Source: Psychrobacter sp. Ps6 (GTDB taxonomy: Bacteria; Pseudomonadota; Gammaproteobacteria; Pseudomonadales; Moraxellaceae). From it: a stretch of DNA of 64,000 nucleotides. The notes below the pieces were generated by a model that was not told where the DNA came from, ran no database searches, and was given only the letters and a program-made list of their open reading frames with translations. This document shows positions 28,616-36,616 of the stretch, in pieces. The position numbers and the translations under genes were made by a program. The stretch covers positions 1 through 64,000 of the forward strand of contig NZ_JADQAI010000001.1 in the NCBI RefSeq assembly GCF_022129235.1, written 5' to 3'. Numbering within the stretch: position 1 is the stretch's first letter; each line of letters opens with the position of its first letter.

Positions 28616-29932
28616 ATGAAATTCTCAAAGTTCGGTCAAAAATTTACCCAGCCCACTGGCATCTCACAATTGATGGATGATCTGGGCGACGCGCTAAAAA
28701 GCGATCAGCCAGTCAACATGCTGGGCGGTGGTAACCCTGCTAAAATTGATGCCGTCAATGAGCTATTTTTGGAGACCTATAAGGCGCTGGGCGTTGATAA
28801 CGATACAGGCGTGCCCAATAGTAGCGCGATTATCAGCATGGCAAACTACTCTAATCCGCAAGGGGATGCAGGCTTTATCGATGCGTTGGTTGGCTTCTTT
28901 AACCGTCATTACGATTGGAATCTCACGGCAGAAAACATCGCCCTGACCAATGGCTCACAAAATGCGTTTTTCTATCTGTTTAATCTGTTTGGCGGCGCGT
29001 TCACAAATGAGCAGAGCCAATCTGTCGACAAATCCATTCTACTGCCATTGACCCCTGAGTATATCGGCTATAGTGATGTGCATGTGGAAGGTCAGCATTT
29101 CACAGCGGTATTACCGCATATTGATGAAGTGACGCATGATGGCGAAGAAGGCTTCTTTAAATATCGTGTGGATTTTGAGGCGTTAGAGAACTTGCCAGCA
29201 CTAAAGGAAGGTCGTATCGGCGCGATTTGCTGCTCACGTCCGACCAACCCGACGGGCAACGTGCTGACCGATGACGAAATGGCGCATTTGGCCGAGATTG
29301 CGGGGCGCTATGATATTCCGCTGATTATCGACAACGCCTACGGTATGCCCTTCCCCAATATCATCTACTCTGATGTCAATCTGAACTGGGATAACAATAC
29401 GATTCTCTGCTTTAGCCTATCGAAGATTGGCTTGCCCGGTATGCGTACCGGTATTATCGTGGCTGATGCCGAAGTGATCAAAGCGGTCAGTGCGATGAAT
29501 GCCGTGGTCAATCTAGCACCGACACGCTTTGGTGCGGCGATTGCCACGCCATTGGTAGAAAACGATCGTATTAAGCAATTATCTGATAACGACATAAAGC
29601 CGTTTTATCAAAAGCAGGCGAAACTTGCTGTAAAGCTATTAAAAGAAGCCTTGGGCGATTATCCTTTGGTCATTCATAAGCCTGAAGGCGCGATATTTTT
29701 ATGGTTATGGTTTAAAGACTTGCCGATTAGCACGCTGGATCTATACGAGCGCCTAAAAGAAAAAGGCACGCTTATTGTACCAAGCGAATACTTCTTCCCC
29801 GGTGTCGATGTCAGCGATTATCAGCATGCGCACGAATGTATCCGTATGAGTATCGCGGCTGACGAGCAGACACTGACGGATGGTATTAGAGTGATTGGTG
29901 AAGTAGTGCGTGAGTTGTATGATGAGAAGTAG
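28616..29932 (+). CDS. avtA: Valine-pyruvate aminotransferase
   Basis: A fold-type I PLP enzyme that transfers an amino group between valine or alpha-aminobutyrate and alanine/pyruvate, a side route in branched-chain amino-acid synthesis. The 438 residues carry the AvtA N-terminus (MLGGGNPAKI), NGSQNAFF, CCSRPTNPTGNVLTD, IDNAYGMPFP and the PLP-lysine segment CFSLSKIGLPGMRTG. Codon use is GC-richer than the preceding ParA/HEPN pair. The ATG follows a weak GGTAG site. The 220 bp upstream hold a pyrimidine-rich tract but no clear terminator. Confidence 0.9.
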   Translation: MKFSKFGQKFTQPTGISQLMDDLGDALKSDQPVNMLGGGNPAKIDAVNELFLETYKALGVDNDTGVPNSSAIISMANYSNPQGDAGFIDALVGFFNRHYDWNLTAENIALTNGSQNAFFYLFNLFGGAFTNEQSQSVDKSILLPLTPEYIGYSDVHVEGQHFTAVLPHIDEVTHDGEEGFFKYRVDFEALENLPALKEGRIGAICCSRPTNPTGNVLTDDEMAHLAEIAGRYDIPLIIDNAYGMPFPNIIYSDVNLNWDNNTILCFSLSKIGLPGMRTGIIVADAEVIKAVSAMNAVVNLAPTRFGAAIATPLVENDRIKQLSDNDIKPFYQKQAKLAVKLLKEALGDYPLVIHKPEGAIFLWLWFKDLPISTLDLYERLKEKGTLIVPSEYFFPGVDVSDYQHAHECIRMSIAADEQTLTDGIRVIGEVVRELYDEK

Positions 29933-29967
29933 GTTAGCTTCATAATATGACTTTGCGTGAGGCCTCT

Positions 29968-30249
29968 ATGCGTTACAAATTTGAAAATTTGAAAATCAGT
30001 AGAGAAAAAAGATACTCGCTAGGTAGAGAAACCACTACCAATAAATATTACTTATCTTTTCCAGTTAGTCCGCCAAATCATAGGTATGTTGAGTATGAAG
30101 AATATTATGAAATTTCTTTTGAACAGCTCAATGAATTTTTAAAAAACGAAGATTCATTAATAGAATTTTTGGATCAATGTAGAAGAAGAAAAATGGATAA
30201 TTTAGTTCTTTTTTATCCGATAGCTCCTATTCGAGGTTATCCAAATTAG
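29968..30249 (+). CDS. Small protein of unknown function
   Basis: A 93-residue protein I cannot assign to a family. It is hydrophilic, has no signal peptide and is rich in Tyr, Glu and Arg. It contains a GRETTTNKYYLSFPVS segment, an acidic VEYEEYYEISFEQ stretch and an RRRK patch. The start at 29968 has GTGAGG 5 nt upstream; an ATG at 29947 is less likely. It follows avtA by 35 bp and is AT-rich compared with it. Its 3' end is marked by a strong bidirectional terminator that also serves hchA. Together with the genes at 23333 and 26739-28392 it is one of several AT-rich unknowns in this stretch. Confidence 0.6.
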   Translation: MRYKFENLKISREKRYSLGRETTTNKYYLSFPVSPPNHRYVEYEEYYEISFEQLNEFLKNEDSLIEFLDQCRRRKMDNLVLFYPIAPIRGYPN

Positions 30250-30261
30250 ATTACCCGCTTG

Positions 30262-30294
30262 AAAAAAACGGACTCATTAATAGTCCGTTTTTTT
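30262..30294. terminator. Bidirectional terminator between the 93-aa gene and hchA
   Basis: Stem ACGGACT (30268-30274) / AGTCCGT (30282-30288), loop CATTAAT, flanked by an A-run and a T-run. It sits between convergent genes and can act for both. An identical hairpin recurs at 31628-31648. Confidence 0.85.
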
Positions 30295-30338
30295 ATGCTA
30301 TGAAATGATTTATTTCAAGTGAACGGCTTGCCAACCTT

Positions 30339-31244
30339 TTAGCTAAGCGCTTTTAGTAATTCAGTAGCGCTCAGTTTACCAAACTCATTGGCAGCTAATG
30401 GTCCATCCCCCGAGATCAGTTTTCTGTCTTGATGAGTGCTACCGGTGGCCAGTTTATTGCTAATGGTGACGCCTAGGTCTTCAAGCTTTTCACCAAAGTA
30501 CCATGGCATCGTACCAGGCAGATAGCCAATTTTTGGCATTTGCTTATCCATACTAGTGGGGAACGCTACCATCTCATAACCTTTAAAGATAAAGTCGCGC
30601 TCGGACTTATCATCTGCCTTATCAGAACCGTTTAGGTTAGCGGACAATAAAGCGGCAGGTCCATGGCAAATCGCCAAGGTAAACAAGTCATTTTCATGGC
30701 CCCAGCGTAGCAATTCACCAAGGTTCTTGTCCTCAGGCAAGCCTAGCATCGCGCCATGACCACCTGGAATAAAAATCGCTGCATAATCGTCGCTATTGGC
30801 CATGTCATTTTTGACAAAGTCAGCGATACTTTTCGGACTCTCAAGCTTTGACTGATACTCAGCGTATATTTGTTTAACATCGTCATCATCTTTTGGCATC
30901 GCCCATTGCTCAACTTTGACAGTTTCTCCTGTTGGCGTAAAGATATCCGTGTCAAAACCCGCTTTTTTAAAATGCAATAAAGGCACCATCATCTCAACAG
31001 GATGATTGCCGGTATCAAACTTTTTACCATTTTCCATAGTCATGTATTGCTGCTCGCTACAGACCATGAGGATTTTTTTATTGCCCGTATACGGCGTGTC
31101 ATACTTTGTGTTGTCGTAGTTGGTTTTACTTGGGGCCGCCAATTTCAAAGATGACTTGGAAGGAATATATACTCCCGCTTCGGCTTCTTGTGCTTGCAAC
31201 CCTAACGTTTCTTTTGCGTTGTCTAGTATTTCTTGGATATTCAT
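30339..31244 (-). CDS. hchA: Hsp31/HchA-type glyoxalase III / protein deglycase
   Basis: A DJ-1/PfpI-superfamily protein that converts methylglyoxal to lactate without glutathione and has been described as a holding chaperone (Hsp31). The 301-residue length matches HchA rather than the shorter DJ-1 forms. The nucleophile elbow is AICHGPAALL with the catalytic Cys, and IFIPGGHGAMLGLPED, GYLPGTMPWYFGE and TGSTHQDRKLISGDGP are family blocks. AGGAAG lies before the ATG. The gene is convergent with the 93-aa gene across a shared terminator. About 390 bp separate it from the next gene. Confidence 0.92.
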   Translation of the reverse strand: MNIQEILDNAKETLGLQAQEAEAGVYIPSKSSLKLAAPSKTNYDNTKYDTPYTGNKKILMVCSEQQYMTMENGKKFDTGNHPVEMMVPLLHFKKAGFDTDIFTPTGETVKVEQWAMPKDDDDVKQIYAEYQSKLESPKSIADFVKNDMANSDDYAAIFIPGGHGAMLGLPEDKNLGELLRWGHENDLFTLAICHGPAALLSANLNGSDKADDKSERDFIFKGYEMVAFPTSMDKQMPKIGYLPGTMPWYFGEKLEDLGVTISNKLATGSTHQDRKLISGDGPLAANEFGKLSATELLKALS

Positions 31245-31636
31245 AGTGCTTCCTAGTTATTATTAATTATGGAGAATGGATACCGAGTCAGGCGATATTT
31301 AAAGACAATATACTTAGGATATACGCCGATACCGCGACTCTTTTATCTTAAGATAACAAACTGAGAAAGGGTTAAATAGACAAGACTTTTTATATTTCGT
31401 AAGCTTTGTAAAGAGAGCGTGTTTAATCTGTCAAATTACAACCGCTGCAATAGCTACCGACTTAGGCATAAGCTATTTTAGAAGTCATTGTGTGGATGCT
31501 TTTACAGGAGTATTGTTCTTGACGAACAAACGCAAAAGCGTGGTATAAAAGCGATTGGCGGAAGTGTTTTGTGAACTTTGTGATTGAGCGCAAAACAAAT
31601 AATTGTAAATAAAGCGAACAAATAAAAACGGACTCA
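31245..31636. other. Intergenic region upstream of hchA with a duplicated hairpin at its right end
   Basis: About 390 bp that hold the hchA promoter on the minus strand. Near its right end the hairpin ACGGACT-CATTAAT-AGTCCGT of 30268-30288 recurs at 31628-31648, with the same flanking A and T runs, overlapping the end of the next minus-strand gene. Nothing else is recognisable. Confidence 0.45.
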
Positions 31637-31655
31637 TTAATAGTCCGTTTTTTTA
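31628..31655. terminator. Second copy of the bidirectional hairpin terminator
   Basis: The sequence from the A-run through the stem, loop and T-run is the same as at 30264-30295. On the minus strand it overlaps the last few codons of the 31637-32080 gene, so the terminator is partly inside the reading frame. Confidence 0.7.
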
Positions 31656-32080
31656 TGGCGTTTGGTTATTGAAGTAGATCTATTGGTCGGGTGAAATATA
31701 GTCGTCCACTTATTCAGCGCAAAGAGCAGATAAGGCAGCAGGCACGTATTCATCAGATCATGCAGACTGGCCTTTATGTCCACCATTTCTAATGCCAAGA
31801 GGCCTTTTGGTATGATGATATGGCGATTGTCCAGATACTCACCTGATAACGCCACACCAGTGACCACGATCAACGCGATGAACGCTCTGATATTGTGGTT
31901 TTTGATGATAGGACGCAGCACAAACAGACACAATAGATAAACGCCAACCCCGACATAGATATGTAAGGCATCTTTGGCAAGGCCAGTTGTTTCAACAACA
32001 TTTATTTTAAAGGCGGTAAAGTCCACTAGAGTATTCCAAATATAAGCGAGCAGAAAATGATTGAGCGTATCACTAAACAA
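31637..32080 (-). CDS. Hypothetical small membrane protein
   Basis: A 147-residue protein I do not recognise. It has an N-terminal partly hydrophobic stretch and two or three likely membrane helices (about 43-58, 66-80 and a weaker one near 108-122), then a basic tail. A conserved-looking ALSGEYLDNRHII segment sits between helices. Its last codons lie in a duplicated terminator hairpin, so the original C-terminus may have been replaced when that hairpin arrived. It follows hisH on the same strand but is separated from it by a 15-bp hairpin. Confidence 0.6.
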   Translation of the reverse strand: MFSDTLNHFLLAYIWNTLVDFTAFKINVVETTGLAKDALHIYVGVGVYLLCLFVLRPIIKNHNIRAFIALIVVTGVALSGEYLDNRHIIIPKGLLALEMVDIKASLHDLMNTCLLPYLLFALNKWTTIFHPTNRSTSITKRHKKTDY

Positions 32081-32126
32081 TAATAACTAAAAATTGATGG
32101 TTAAGAATGACAATAGTGGAGAATAA

Positions 32127-32163
32127 AATAGGGTAGATTATACAAGCGATAATCTACCCTATT
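32127..32163 (-). terminator. Strong hairpin downstream of hisH
   Basis: A perfect 15-bp stem (AATAGGGTAGATTAT / ATAATCTACCCTATT, 32127-32141 and 32149-32163) with a 7-nt loop lies 35 bp past the hisH stop on the minus strand. The T-run after it (TTTTATT) is short. The stem itself ends in A-T pairs. Confidence 0.7.
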
Positions 32164-32198
32164 CTGAAGCGAGTGTGCAATTTACGTTTACTGCCTGT

Positions 32199-32834
32199 CT
32201 ACACATTCCACTCGACAAAATTCTTTAGCAGTTGCAAGCCAGCGGTATGGCTCTTTTCTGGATGGAACTGGGTGGCAAACAGATTATCTTGAATCACACT
32301 GGCACAAAACGGCTGTCCATAGTCGCATACCGCTGCCACTTGCTTGCGGTCGCTAGGTGCACAGTAGTAGCTATGTACAAAATAAAAATGCGCGTTGTCC
32401 TCGATACTGTGCCAAAGCGGATGGTCGAAATCCATACCACTAATGGTGTTCCAGCCCATGTGTGGTACTTTTATCGTTGCGCCTTGTTTGTCTTTCCACG
32501 TAGGATCAAATGCTTCTACCGTGCCGTTCAAGATACCAAGGCAATCTGTACCACCATTTTCAGCCGATTGCTCAAACAACGCTTGCATCCCCACACAGAT
32601 GGCCATCACGGGTTTGTTAAACACTGCATGGCGTATCACCTCATCAATGCCTGCCTCATGCATACCAGCGATACAATCACGCATCGCGCCGACACCAGGG
32701 AATACAATTTTATCTGCTGCTGCCACGACTTTTGGGTCATTGGTGATAGAGACGTCTGCCCCGACGACCGACAAGGCTTTGCCAGCTGAATGCAAATTGC
32801 CCATACCATAATCTAATAGCGCTACTTTGGTCAT
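32199..32834 (-). CDS. hisH: Imidazole glycerol phosphate synthase glutaminase subunit
   Basis: Type 1 glutamine amidotransferase that supplies ammonia to HisF for ring closure in histidine synthesis. The 211 residues have the nucleophile Cys in [15 protein letters not shown], and the catalytic His/Glu in QFHPEKSH near the C-terminus; [11 protein letters not shown] is the typical N-terminus. The ATG at 32834 is preferred; the frame extends one codon to a TTG. Its partner hisF is not in the window. hisB lies 172 bp upstream on the same strand, so a hisB-hisH transcript is likely. Confidence 0.95.
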   Translation of the reverse strand: MTKVALLDYGMGNLHSAGKALSVVGADVSITNDPKVVAAADKIVFPGVGAMRDCIAGMHEAGIDEVIRHAVFNKPVMAICVGMQALFEQSAENGGTDCLGILNGTVEAFDPTWKDKQGATIKVPHMGWNTISGMDFDHPLWHSIEDNAHFYFVHSYYCAPSDRKQVAAVCDYGQPFCASVIQDNLFATQFHPEKSHTAGLQLLKNFVEWNV

Positions 32835-33006
32835 CAATTGGTTCTCGTTTTTAAATATTTTGACTACTATACTATGTATACTATTTTCTGTTACTAAGGT
32901 GTAGATAAGGTTTTGCTACAAGGAAGTTAAACGCAGGCTGTAAAACCAGTACGCCAAGCTTAACTGGCCCTTTTGAGTAATCTTGTAGAAGAGCCTTAAA
33001 TGCGCC

Positions 33007-33654
33007 TTAGAAAGCCTCTTTGGTCGATGGCAAGGTGTTTAGCGCACGCTCATCATATTCGCACGCCATACGTAGGGCACGTGCAAACGCTTTGAAGGTT
33101 GATTCAATCTGATGATGGCTGTTTTTGCCTTTGAGATTGTCCAAATGCACGGTCATCCACGAGTGATTGACGAAGCCATAAAAGAACTCACTGAATAGAT
33201 CAACATCGAAGCGGCCAACGTGCGAGCGCGTAAATGGAATATCCATGTGCAGACCTGGACGACCTGACAAATCCACCACAGCGCGTGTCAACGACTCATC
33301 TAATGGCGCATAAAAGTGTCCATAACGACGGATGCCTTTTTTGTCGCCCAAGGCTTTATTGAAGGCTTGACCAAGGGTGATGCCCGTGTCTTCGACGCTA
33401 TGATGGTCATCAATAAAGGTGTCACCGTTGCACTTGATATCCAAGTCAAACAAACCATGACGCTTGATCTGATCGATCATATGATCCAAAAATGGCACGC
33501 CCGTGTCTACCACACCTTTACCCGTCCCATCGAGGTTGACGGTACAAGTGATCTGGGTTTCCGCAGTATTACGCTCAACGGTCGCAATGCGCTCAGGGCG
33601 ACCGTATAGATTTAGGTTTGTTGCTTGATTTTGCTCAGTTGCATTGGCTGTCAT
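33007..33654 (-). CDS. hisB: Imidazoleglycerol-phosphate dehydratase
   Basis: Catalyses the sixth step of histidine biosynthesis, dehydration of IGP. The 215 residues represent the monofunctional enzyme; there is no N-terminal histidinol-phosphatase domain as in E. coli. Metal-binding His/Glu clusters are visible in [24 protein letters not shown] and the C-terminal [12 protein letters not shown]. The N-terminal 20 residues (Asn/Gln/Thr-rich) are a non-conserved extension. It is upstream of hisH and divergent from the PanZ-like gene. Confidence 0.95.
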   Translation of the reverse strand: MTANATEQNQATNLNLYGRPERIATVERNTAETQITCTVNLDGTGKGVVDTGVPFLDHMIDQIKRHGLFDLDIKCNGDTFIDDHHSVEDTGITLGQAFNKALGDKKGIRRYGHFYAPLDESLTRAVVDLSGRPGLHMDIPFTRSHVGRFDVDLFSEFFYGFVNHSWMTVHLDNLKGKNSHHQIESTFKAFARALRMACEYDERALNTLPSTKEAF

Positions 33655-34040
33655 GGCTATTCTCTATCGGTTTTTTATCAGTGAAAAGCGGTCAATTATA
33701 AATAGGGCAAAACAGTACCCATTACTGTCCATAACATCACCGCTAACGCTGCCCTCAGCGCCAGCAAAAAATGTATGAAAAAATGATATATACAAAAGAT
33801 ATCAATATATTAGGGTTGATGTGTCCCACATATTATCTAGCCTCATCATAGCAAACCCTAACATTTACTGCCACGACCAAGCACCAAACCACGCACAAAT
33901 TTACGTCATTCTGCTAAAATAGTGTGTTCAGTATTATCAATCATGACTGGCGCGAATGTTGACAGTCTCACCTTTATGGCACTACTCTCTATGACATGGT
34001 GCTGTCTGACCATAAAACCCCTCTGTTTATAGGAACTGCT
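33655..34040. other. Divergent promoter region between hisB and the PanZ-like gene
   Basis: About 390 bp holding promoters in both directions. A stretch of AT-rich sequence lies at 33770-33850. An open frame reaching from 33996 is only the 5' extension of the next gene. No terminator, RNA gene or repeat is seen. Confidence 0.35.
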
Positions 34041-34463
34041 ATGCCGTTAGAAGCGATCGCCATTAATAATTTGGATGCGCCACTTATCAAAAAACCTGCC
34101 CGTGACAATGAGTTGTCAGAACGCTTGCAGGCATTGTACGATAGTGATGACGCGCAGCCTGATGGTGCCGAGGTATTAGATATCGTTGCGCAAGGGTTCA
34201 AACGCGGGCAGTATCTCTATGTCGGTATGTTCAATGATAAACCCATTGCTGCGGTTGCCTGCTTTGATGATGGGCAGACCAATGCCAAGCGTTTGCAGTA
34301 TCTGACGGTACATCCAGAGAACCGTAAACGCGCCATCGATGCCAAATTCATTAAATTGGTCTATGACTGTGAGGTCAAAAAAGGCGTGCGTGAATTTGTC
34401 CCTGCTGATGCTGATATTCACCGAATCATGAGCGAGTACGAACTCCTGCGCGTAAAAGACTAA
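34041..34463 (+). CDS. PanZ-like acetyl-CoA-sensing GNAT protein
   Basis: A 140-residue protein resembling the acetyl-CoA sensor PanZ/PanM family, a GNAT fold that in E. coli binds the aspartate decarboxylase PanD, triggers its maturation and links pantothenate synthesis to acetyl-CoA. The central YLYVGMFNDKPIAAVACFDD and LQYLTVHPENRKRAIDAKFI segments correspond to the GNAT core, though the latter lacks the usual R-x-x-G-x-G/A acetyl-CoA loop in clear form. AGGA lies 6 nt before the ATG at 34041; an upstream in-frame start at 33996 has none. No panD is nearby. The assignment is moderate. Confidence 0.6.
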   Translation: MPLEAIAINNLDAPLIKKPARDNELSERLQALYDSDDAQPDGAEVLDIVAQGFKRGQYLYVGMFNDKPIAAVACFDDGQTNAKRLQYLTVHPENRKRAIDAKFIKLVYDCEVKKGVREFVPADADIHRIMSEYELLRVKD

Positions 34464-34539
34464 ATATAGAGTAAATAGGGCTCATTTCGCGAATATTTGA
34501 TTATTTATCGACTTTTATGAGATATAACGCAAAAATCAC

Positions 34540-34568
34540 TTGACAGCCGAGCCTATATTTAGTTTAAT
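34540..34568 (+). promoter_or_regulatory. Sigma-70 promoter of tRNA-Phe
   Basis: TTGACA (34540-34545), a 17-nt spacer and TTTAAT (34563-34568) are followed by a GC-containing discriminator, 17 nt before the mature tRNA. Confidence 0.85.
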
Positions 34569-34585
34569 AGCGCCTCAACGAAGAC

Positions 34586-34661
34586 GGCTCGATAGCTCAG
34601 TAGGTAGAGCAACGGATTGAAAATCCGTGTGTCGGCAGTTCGATCCTGCCTCGAGCCACCA
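34586..34661 (+). tRNA. tRNA-Phe (anticodon GAA)
   Basis: A 76-nt tRNA with acceptor stem GGCTCGA / TCGAGCC. The D-arm includes AGCTCAGTAGGTAGAGC. The anticodon stem-loop is ACGGA-TTGAAAA-TCCGT with anticodon GAA at 34619-34621. The T-arm is GGCAG-TTCGATC-CTGCC. CCA is encoded at the 3' end. A consensus promoter precedes it and a strong terminator follows, so it is a single-gene unit. Confidence 0.97.
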
Positions 34662-34677
34662 TTCGTTAATAGATTCT

Positions 34678-34714
34678 AAAAAGCCCCGAACAGTGATGTT
34701 TGGGGCTTTTTTTA
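34678..34714 (+). terminator. Rho-independent terminator of tRNA-Phe
   Basis: Stem AAAAGCCCC / GGGGCTTTT, with an A-A closing region and a loop including CAGTGATG, is followed by T residues. It may also serve the convergent gene at 34766. Confidence 0.88.
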
Positions 34715-34765
34715 TGTTTAAATTTTACCGTATTCTTTAGCGTCCATTTTATTCATGCGTCGCTC

Positions 34766-35134
34766 TTATTCGTAGAGCCGACCACGTAATAGCAAATGAC
34801 AGCGCTCGCGTGAATCCAAGTCATAGATCGTTGCGCGATAATCAATCCCGTGACGTCCTTCAAAAAATATCACGCGATCACCCACGGCTAAGAAACAAGA
34901 CGTGCGCGCGTCATAAATAAAGCCATCAATCACGAACGCCAAATCACGATCTATCGCGCGTACAGTATACGTCTCACCCTGCGGAATCAACTTTTCGAAC
35001 CAAGCGCTATGGGCTGCCATACTCGTAAACATACTTGTCGTTAGCAGTAGTAGCGCAATCCATATATTTTTGGATACTAACGAACGGATTTGCTTAATGA
35101 CGCTTGTTTTATGTTTTAACAGGATATTTCTCAT
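34766..35134 (-). CDS. Small secreted protein of unknown function
   Basis: A 122-residue protein of no family I can name. The first 44 residues are a long signal peptide: basic N-region, then NIWIALLLLTTSMFTSMAAHSA, with likely cleavage after HSA. The mature part of about 80 residues contains two Cys (CFLAVGD and RCHLLL) that could form a disulfide, and a beta-rich pattern (TYTVRAIDRDLAFVIDGFIYDAR). It is flanked by convergent tRNA-Phe and divergent DUF4385 genes, so context is uninformative. Confidence 0.6.
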   Translation of the reverse strand: MRNILLKHKTSVIKQIRSLVSKNIWIALLLLTTSMFTSMAAHSAWFEKLIPQGETYTVRAIDRDLAFVIDGFIYDARTSCFLAVGDRVIFFEGRHGIDYRATIYDLDSRERCHLLLRGRLYE

Positions 35135-35255
35135 CGCTCACTTTACTCACGGTTGCATAACATTTTTGTGCTTTTTTCTACACCGCTTGGCTCAGTATAC
35201 TCATTAACTATGAATGAGCAGATACCCATTATAGTACAGAGCCTAGGTGGCAGAT

Positions 35256-35756
35256 ATGAGAGAATTTGATTACGACTTGGATTATAAGAGTTTGGATTTG
35301 CGTGCTCAGCCTGAGTTGTACCGTGTCGGTCGCGGTGAGCAAGGCGTATTATTGGTAGAGCCTTACAAGTCTGAGATTTTACCCCATTGGCGTTTTGCGA
35401 CTCCTGATATCGCCCGAGAGAGCAGTGAGACGATTTATCAGATGTTTCTAGATTACTTGGCTGCCGATGACTTCGTCGGTGCAGATATGGCGCGTAAATT
35501 TATTCAAATGGGCTATACCCGCGCGCGTCGCTATGCCAATCATAAAGGCGGTAAAAAGTATAAAGGGCCGGTACCTGATGATAAAAAAGGCCAAAGCGGC
35601 GCTCATGGTCGCGAAGAGTTACCACGACAAACCGAAGACCCTATCAAAGCAGAATCAGCACGTATTTTTAAGCAAAAATGGGACGAGTGCCGTGAGAACG
35701 AAGATTATCTAAGAATGAAGAAAGAACACCGCGCGCGTTATAAAGATGTCGAGTAA
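35256..35756 (+). CDS. DUF4385 family protein
   Basis: A 166-residue cytoplasmic protein. It looks like the DUF4385 family: FDYDLDYKSLDLRAQPELYRVGRGEQGVLLVEPYK at the N-terminus, WRFATPDIA, and a basic central region (RRYANHKGGKKYKGPVPDDKKG). The C-terminal half is highly charged. Function unknown. The start at 35256 has AGGTGG about 5 nt upstream; a GTG at 35247 is the only alternative. It lies 127 bp before gph on the same strand and might share its transcript. Confidence 0.75.
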   Translation: MREFDYDLDYKSLDLRAQPELYRVGRGEQGVLLVEPYKSEILPHWRFATPDIARESSETIYQMFLDYLAADDFVGADMARKFIQMGYTRARRYANHKGGKKYKGPVPDDKKGQSGAHGREELPRQTEDPIKAESARIFKQKWDECRENEDYLRMKKEHRARYKDVE

Positions 35757-35883
35757 TTGCTAATGCTCAGCGCCTTGAGAATATAACAACACTAAATTGA
35801 CCAGTCTTAAAATACTACTGTGCTAAGGTATAACACGGAATATCGAACATAATAAATAGAGTTACTTTTAATAGTGAGGAACG

Positions 35884-36567
35884 ATGAATAAGCAACTTTT
35901 AATTTTTGACTTTGATGGAACGCTCATTGATAGCGTGCCCGATTTGGCCGATGCGACCAATGCAATGCTGACCACGCTTGGCAAAGACACCTACCCGATT
36001 GAGACGATACGCAATTGGATAGGAAATGGTTCACGAATGCTCGTAGAGCGTGCTTTGTTCGGTGATGTCACTGTCCTAGAGGGCGCATTGACCCAAGCTG
36101 AAGCCGATCACGCAGAGCAAATATTTTTTGAAGCTTATAAAAACCTCAGTGGTAGTAAAACCGTTGCCTATCCAGATGTCGACGAGGGACTCAAAAAACT
36201 CCATGCCGCTGGTTATAATCTTGCCCTAGTCACTAACAAACCGATTCGTTTTGTGCCAAAAATATTAGAATCATTTGGCTGGCAGGATTTGTTTAGTGAA
36301 GTGATGGGCGGTGACAGTTTGCCCGTCAAAAAACCAGACCCAGCGCCTCTATTGCACGTTTGCAACGCTCTCAATGTTAATGTCGCGCAGTCAGTGATGA
36401 TTGGGGATTCTAGAAACGATATGTTAGCGGGGCAAAACGCCAATATGGACACGCTTGGACTGTCCTATGGCTATAACTATGGGCAAGATATTCGCGAGCT
36501 AAACCCAACCGAGGCGTTTGATAATTTTGCGGATTTGGTTGCTTGGATTATGAAAGATAACATCTAA
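35884..36567 (+). CDS. gph: Phosphoglycolate phosphatase
   Basis: A HAD-superfamily hydrolase that removes phosphate from 2-phosphoglycolate, a by-product of DNA 3'-end repair. The 227 residues have motif I FDFDGTLIDS near the N-terminus (catalytic Asp pair), motif II VTNK, the motif III lysine in KKPDPAPL and motif IV GDSRNDM. The alpha-helical cap follows motif I. GAGGA lies 5 nt before the ATG. Many HAD paralogs share these motifs, so the exact substrate is family-level inference. It is convergent with comM, with 49 bp between stops and no clear terminator. Confidence 0.85.
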   Translation: MNKQLLIFDFDGTLIDSVPDLADATNAMLTTLGKDTYPIETIRNWIGNGSRMLVERALFGDVTVLEGALTQAEADHAEQIFFEAYKNLSGSKTVAYPDVDEGLKKLHAAGYNLALVTNKPIRFVPKILESFGWQDLFSEVMGGDSLPVKKPDPAPLLHVCNALNVNVAQSVMIGDSRNDMLAGQNANMDTLGLSYGYNYGQDIRELNPTEAFDNFADLVAWIMKDNI

Positions 36568-36616
36568 CCCATAAAAACATTTATCAAATCGATGTGATAG
36601 CTGGCTCAAACGAAGA

